Shown here: one piece after another, positions 22,898 to 26,134 of the stretch
Numbering within the stretch: position 1 is the first letter of the stretch
Layout: every line of letters begins with the position of its first letter
Made by a program: the position numbers and the translations under genes
The notes under the pieces: generated by a model
Seen by the model: only the letters and a program-made list of their open reading frames with translations
Database searches by the model: none
Told to the model about the DNA's origin: nothing
Assembly: GCA_947177115.1 (NCBI GenBank)
Contig: CAMWTG010000005.1
Span: 1-26,134 of the forward strand
Length of the DNA: 26,134 nucleotides
Reading direction: 5' to 3'
Origin: an uncultured Clostridia bacterium
GTDB taxonomy: Bacteria > Bacillota > Clostridia > Oscillospirales > Oscillospiraceae

Positions 22898-23824
22898 TTA
22901 CGCATCATCAAGGAAACGCAAAACAGTATTTGTGTATTTTTTGGCTTCTTCAATTCTCGGAAAATGCCCGCTGTCTTCAAAAACCGCCTGCGTTACATTT
23001 TGTGCATGGTTCATAATATACTCTATTTGATTCTTTGTACATGCAGGATCATATTTTCCGTTGATCAACAGCATCGGAGCAGTAATCTTTGGGAGCGCCG
23101 GCAAAAGATTGTCGGTCATCAGTACCCGTTTTTGTAAAGAGCCATCTGGCATCGGCTGTGCTTCCAGCAATTTCATCAGATGCCGCTCTCCCTTTGACCA
23201 CATTTCATCTGTAATCTCAGAGGTGTCCATGCTCATTTGATATTCTTCAAAAGAAATACCATGCAAATAAAATCGCAGTTCCATATCAGTGACATAGCCA
23301 AGCAGGGTTGATAAATCCCATACCACTTCCGTCTGATCCGGATAGTCTGCAGATTTAATTTTTTCACACAATTCGATTGCCTGCTTGTCGTTCAAGCTAT
23401 TGATATGCGCACTCAAATATTCAGCTGTTGACTTTGCGGAATCCTCAAAATGCAACGAAGGACATTCCAGGATGATCTTATGAATGGAATTTGGATAGGT
23501 GTACGCGTATAAAACGGCCAGCATACCGCCATAAGAATGACCAAGTATGCTCCATTTCTCTATTCCCAGAAACTTTCGCATTTCCTCGATCATTTCGATC
23601 TGATATTCCATACTGTAGCTTTCATCCCCGGCAATGGCATCGGAGCGCAGCACGCCTAACTGATCAAATATGACGACCTTTATTTTCTCGCTTAATGCCT
23701 TTGCTTGATCCACGAAATCCAGACAGCTTGCTCCCGGGCCTCCATGAAGATACAGCAGAGTATCGTGATATTCTGCGCCATATATTTCATACCAGATTTT
23801 TTTGCCCCAAATATTAATAAACAT
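22898..23824 (-). CDS. Alpha/beta hydrolase, prolyl aminopeptidase-like
   Basis: 308 residues; AAGGAAGGA upstream of the ATG at 23824. The alpha/beta hydrolase fold has the oxyanion motif HGGPG (27-31), nucleophile S97 in GHSYGG, acid D259 in NGKYDP and base H287 in DSGHFP, as in proline iminopeptidase-like enzymes. The usual DQ-x-G-x-G-x-S segment is altered to DQLGVLRSD. There is no signal peptide. Base and codon use is clearly AT-richer than every neighbour, and it sits between GC-rich genes downstream of ftsX, so recent acquisition is likely. Substrates may be short peptides or esters; this cannot be read. Confidence 0.88.
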   Translation of the reverse strand: MFINIWGKKIWYEIYGAEYHDTLLYLHGGPGASCLDFVDQAKALSEKIKVVIFDQLGVLRSDAIAGDESYSMEYQIEMIEEMRKFLGIEKWSILGHSYGGMLAVLYAYTYPNSIHKIILECPSLHFEDSAKSTAEYLSAHINSLNDKQAIELCEKIKSADYPDQTEVVWDLSTLLGYVTDMELRFYLHGISFEEYQMSMDTSEITDEMWSKGERHLMKLLEAQPMPDGSLQKRVLMTDNLLPALPKITAPMLLINGKYDPACTKNQIEYIMNHAQNVTQAVFEDSGHFPRIEEAKKYTNTVLRFLDDA

Positions 23825-23869
23825 ATGAATGTCCTTCCTTTTTGTTGGATTGCATGGAAAGAAGAAGCA

Positions 23870-24763
23870 TTACACCTGCAGGAACTTCCTGATCGCGGAG
23901 AGGCTCCCGCCCACGCCGATGAGCATACCGGCCACGGCGAAAACAGCCGCCACATAGGTCCACATGTTTTCAAAAGGAACAACGGTGATAAGGTTAATGG
24001 TGTCATTGGTCGCCACGGACCGGACCACCGCCTCATAGAGTCCCCACTGGAGAAAGAACCCGATCACCGCCGAGAACAGCCCCAGCAAAAAGCCCTCGTA
24101 CACAAAGGGCCAGCGGATAAAGCCATTGGTTGCGCCCACCATTTTCATAATGGCGATCTCGTCCCGCCGGTCGAAGGTGGTCAGCTTGATGGTGTTGGCG
24201 ATGATGAACACCGACACAACCAGCAGCACGGCGATCAGCGCAACGCACACCACCCCCGCTACATTGCGGATGGTGATGAAGCCCGCCGCCTCGTCCTCAT
24301 AGGCGTTGACGTTTCCCTTGCCGATGCCGGGCAGCGCTTCCAGCGCCTCCTTGGTCTGGCGCATATACCCGATATCCGCCAGATCGATGGCGTAGCGGTG
24401 GCGGAAGTTGTCGTCCGGCAGGCCTTGAAACAGCTCATCGTCCTCATACTTGCCCCGGAAGGTTTTGGCTGCCTCCTCATTGGAGATAAAGGTAGCCTTG
24501 GTCACGTTGTCCACGGCCAGGATGTCCTTTTCCAGCGCCCTGGCTTCCTGCTCCGAAAGGGATTTGTCCACAAAAGCCAGCATCTGATTTTTAGACTCAA
24601 GGTCCGCCAGCATGGCGTTGGCGTTCACCGCCACCAGGGTAAAAGTGCCCATGATCAGCAGACAGGCCACCGTGATGCCCACGGCGGCAAAGGACATAAA
24701 GCCGTGGCTGAACATATTGACCGCGCCCTCGCGGATAAAGTAAAAAAAGTTATGCTTATTCAC
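23870..24763 (-). CDS. ftsX: Cell division protein FtsX, permease-like
   Basis: 297 residues from a GTG start at 24763 that overlaps the ftsE stop by four bases (GTGA). The topology is typical: a first membrane helix at about 22-44, a large extracellular domain (about 45-165), then three helices in the C-terminal half, with FDRRDEIAIMKMVGATNGFI between helices 2 and 3 as the family hallmark. With FtsE it forms a membrane complex that transmits ATP hydrolysis to activate peptidoglycan hydrolases during growth and division. The usual neighbouring hydrolase or protease gene is not found downstream; the acquired hydrolase gene lies there instead. Confidence 0.95.
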   Translation of the reverse strand: MNKHNFFYFIREGAVNMFSHGFMSFAAVGITVACLLIMGTFTLVAVNANAMLADLESKNQMLAFVDKSLSEQEARALEKDILAVDNVTKATFISNEEAAKTFRGKYEDDELFQGLPDDNFRHRYAIDLADIGYMRQTKEALEALPGIGKGNVNAYEDEAAGFITIRNVAGVVCVALIAVLLVVSVFIIANTIKLTTFDRRDEIAIMKMVGATNGFIRWPFVYEGFLLGLFSAVIGFFLQWGLYEAVVRSVATNDTINLITVVPFENMWTYVAAVFAVAGMLIGVGGSLSAIRKFLQV

Positions 24764-25446
24764 AGCGCTCTCCTTCCGTAGTACCCAAAGCCATCGCTGA
24801 CCACCCGGCCCCGTTCCAGCATGACCACCCGTTTGTCGAACCGGTTGACCAGATCCTTCTCATGGGTCACCACCAGCACCGTGGTCCCCAAAGCGTTGAT
24901 CCGCTCCAGCAGCCGCATGATCTCCAGGGACCGGGCGGGGTCCAGGTTGCCGGTGGGCTCATCGGCGATGATGGTGCTGGGATTGTTCAGCAGCGCCCGG
25001 GCGATGGCCACCCGCTGCTGCTCGCCGCCGGATAGCTCCGATGGCAGCCGCCGGCTCTTGTTCTCCAGACCCACCAGATTCAGACAGTAGGGGATCCGTT
25101 TTTTGATCTCCTTGGGGCCCGCCCCCACCGCCCGCATGGCGAACACCATGTTATCATAGACGGTTTTGTGCTCGATCAGTCGGAAATCCTGAAAAATGAT
25201 CCCCACCGTCCGGCGCAGGTGGGGCACCTGCCACTCCTTAATATTTCGCAGGGAGAAGCCGTTGACCATCACCCTGCCCTCCGTTGGCTCGATCTCCCCA
25301 ATGAGCAGCTTGATCACCGTGGATTTTCCGCTGCCCGAAGGGCCTACCATAAAAACGAACTCCCCGTCCTGGATCTCCATGGACAGCCCGTTGAGGGCAT
25401 GGGTGCCGTTGGGGTATTCTTTCACTACATCTGTCAGTCGTATCAT
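24760..25446 (-). CDS. ftsE: Cell division ATP-binding protein FtsE
   Basis: 228 residues from the ATG at 25446 (MIRLTDVVKEYPNG), with GGGAAGGAT just upstream; longer upstream readings lack family similarity. Walker A is GPSGSGKST with K41. The Q-loop is in IIFQDFRLI, the ABC signature is ELSGGEQQRVAIARAL, Walker B is TIIADEPTGNLD, and the switch histidine is in VVTHEKDLV. It is the ATPase partner of FtsX and couples to it by overlapping translation. A minus-strand promoter is visible about 80 bases upstream. Confidence 0.95.
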   Translation of the reverse strand: MIRLTDVVKEYPNGTHALNGLSMEIQDGEFVFMVGPSGSGKSTVIKLLIGEIEPTEGRVMVNGFSLRNIKEWQVPHLRRTVGIIFQDFRLIEHKTVYDNMVFAMRAVGAGPKEIKKRIPYCLNLVGLENKSRRLPSELSGGEQQRVAIARALLNNPSTIIADEPTGNLDPARSLEIMRLLERINALGTTVLVVTHEKDLVNRFDKRVVMLERGRVVSDGFGYYGRRAL

Positions 25447-25525
25447 GCCGTATCCTTCCCGGCCGGCAAGGCCGAAATATTCTGAAAAGCGATCTCTCAA
25501 AAAGGACAAAATGCTACATTTATAT

Positions 25526-25554
25526 ATGATACACACTGACCGGCCTCCCGTCAA
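25526..25554 (-). promoter_or_regulatory. Sigma-A promoter of ftsEX
   Basis: On the minus strand TTGACG (25554-25549), a 17-base spacer, TATCAT (25531-25526), 80 bases before the ftsE start. The rest of 25447-25798 shows no gene. Confidence 0.65.
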
Positions 25555-25698
25555 GGGAGAAAACGCCGGTTTTCCGCAAATTCCGGTTGGATCCGGCAGC
25601 AAAGACGCGCCCTCTGTGTCGAACCCTGTCGAGGGATGTACCCGGCCATGAGGAACAGGCGCCGTCCGCCCCATACAGATGGCAAGCCCTAAAAAAGA

Positions 25699-25770
25699 GA
25701 TATATTTGTCATATTCCCTCTTGACAAAAGGAACCGGCAGTGATATATTTGTCTCAGTAAAAGACAAATA
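25699..25770 (+). promoter_or_regulatory. Promoter with repeated TATTTGTC operator-like sites
   Basis: TTGACA (25721-25726), a 17-base spacer, TATATT (25744-25749). A 12-base direct repeat, GATATATTTGTC, occurs at 25699-25710 and 25742-25753. The inverted half GACAAATA is at 25763-25770, 9 bases after the second copy. The sites bracket the promoter, which suits a repressor. The regulator gene is not in the window. Confidence 0.65.
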
Positions 25771-25798
25771 CATCACTAATTCTCAGGAGGTTATTGCT

Positions 25799-26075
25799 AT
25801 GAAACAGAACACCCCATCCGGACATCCCCGCTGGCTGCCGCCGGTACTGGGCGGCGCGGCCTGCGCCGTGCTGACAGGCGCGGCGGTATGGTTTGATCTG
25901 ACGTACAACGGTGGGAAGCTTGTCTACCCTATGGATTCTTATGCGTTCCAGGCCACGGATATTCCTATGCTGCTGGCCCTTGCGGCCGATATGGCGTATG
26001 TGCTGTACCTGGCGCTCCTGCTGGTGCGGCGGGGCTCGGCGCAGAAGCGGCGGGTCCGGGAGCCCGGGAGAGCAG
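25799..26075 (+). CDS. Small membrane protein, 5' part only (cut by the contig end)
   Basis: A perfect AGGAGG precedes the ATG at 25799. About 92 residues of genuine sequence remain. Two hydrophobic segments are visible: about 14-30 (PVLGGAACAVLTGAAVWF) and about 53-76 (IPMLLALAADMAYVLYLALLLV), followed by a basic stretch (RRGSAQKRRVREPGR). The family is not recognised. From 26076 on the frame is adapter, so the apparent C-terminus VSYTHLKLPTTPYV is an artefact and must not be annotated. Its promoter carries repeated operator-like sites. Confidence 0.7.
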
Positions 26076-26134
26076 CTGTCTCTTATACACATCTGAAGCT
26101 GCCGACGACTCCTTACGTGTAGATCTCGGTGGTC
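26076..26134. other. Illumina Nextera adapter left at the contig end
   Basis: CTGTCTCTTATACACATCT (26076-26094) is the transposase mosaic end. GAAGCTGCCGACGA (26095-26108) is the Nextera adapter with one mismatch. CTCCTTAC (26109-26116) is the reverse complement of i5 index S505. GTGTAGATCTCGGTGGTC (26117-26134) is the P5 side. It is not biological sequence. Confidence 0.98.

Noticed and set aside
25196..25651. A 151-codon plus-strand frame overlapping the start of ftsE
   Set aside because: Antisense to a confirmed ftsE and extending into its promoter; no domain or ribosome binding site.

Overview
The window looks like a metagenome-derived contig from a GC-rich, Gram-positive gut Clostridia of the Oscillospiraceae type (Flavonifractor/Oscillibacter-like). 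Supporting signs are GC-rich coding with strong AGGAGG-type ribosome binding sites, consensus sigma-A promoters, an S-layer-anchored surface protease, ftsEX, and a YgeY/YgeW/carbamate-kinase nitrogen module. The genus placement is inference. The last 59 bases (26076-26134) are Illumina Nextera adapter with an i5 index, so the right edge is a true contig end and the last gene is cut there.

Layout. (1) 1-517, minus: AraC-type regulator interrupted by an in-frame TAG. (2) 738-6026, plus: a tightly packed operon of class III aminotransferase, two-domain class II aldolase, TetR regulator, FGGY kinase and a GtrA-like membrane protein. It has a consensus promoter and a likely operator, and looks like a sugar or amino-sugar catabolic unit of unknown substrate. 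(3) 6341-13538: a consensus promoter, a structured leader and one 2297-residue secreted subtilase with PA, dockerin-like, propeller-like, Ig-like, cohesin-like and SLH modules. (4) 13610-22762: an amino acid/ureide module. On the minus strand are a threonine-synthase-family enzyme, a second fold-II PLP enzyme and a YheO/DauR-like regulator. On the plus strand are ygeY, ygeW and carbamate kinase. The regulator and ygeY are driven from back-to-back promoters separated by a 20-bp-period direct repeat, a probable operator. (5) 22898-23824, minus: an AT-rich alpha/beta hydrolase that looks acquired. (6) 23870-25446, minus: ftsE-ftsX. (7) 25799-26075: the start of a small membrane protein.

How the genes may work together: YgeW can release carbamoyl phosphate from a ureido compound, carbamate kinase turns it into ATP, NH3 and CO2, YgeY hydrolyses an amide or ureide intermediate, and the PLP enzymes deaminate the amino acid left over. 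Related ygeW/ygeX/ygeY clusters have been tied to anaerobic purine/urate use in gut bacteria. Here no ygeX-type lyase, ygfK, ssnA or hyuA is present.

The most unusual structure is a family of four intergenic elements, A-D, at about 14961-15150, 15780-15912, 19752-19965 and 20060-20345. Each has three consecutive hairpins whose arms differ between copies but keep their pairing. They form two inward-facing pairs. One pair encloses two small genes (a ribbon-helix-helix regulator and a 67-residue protein); the other encloses no gene. Copy D carries two extra long hairpins inserted in its middle stem.
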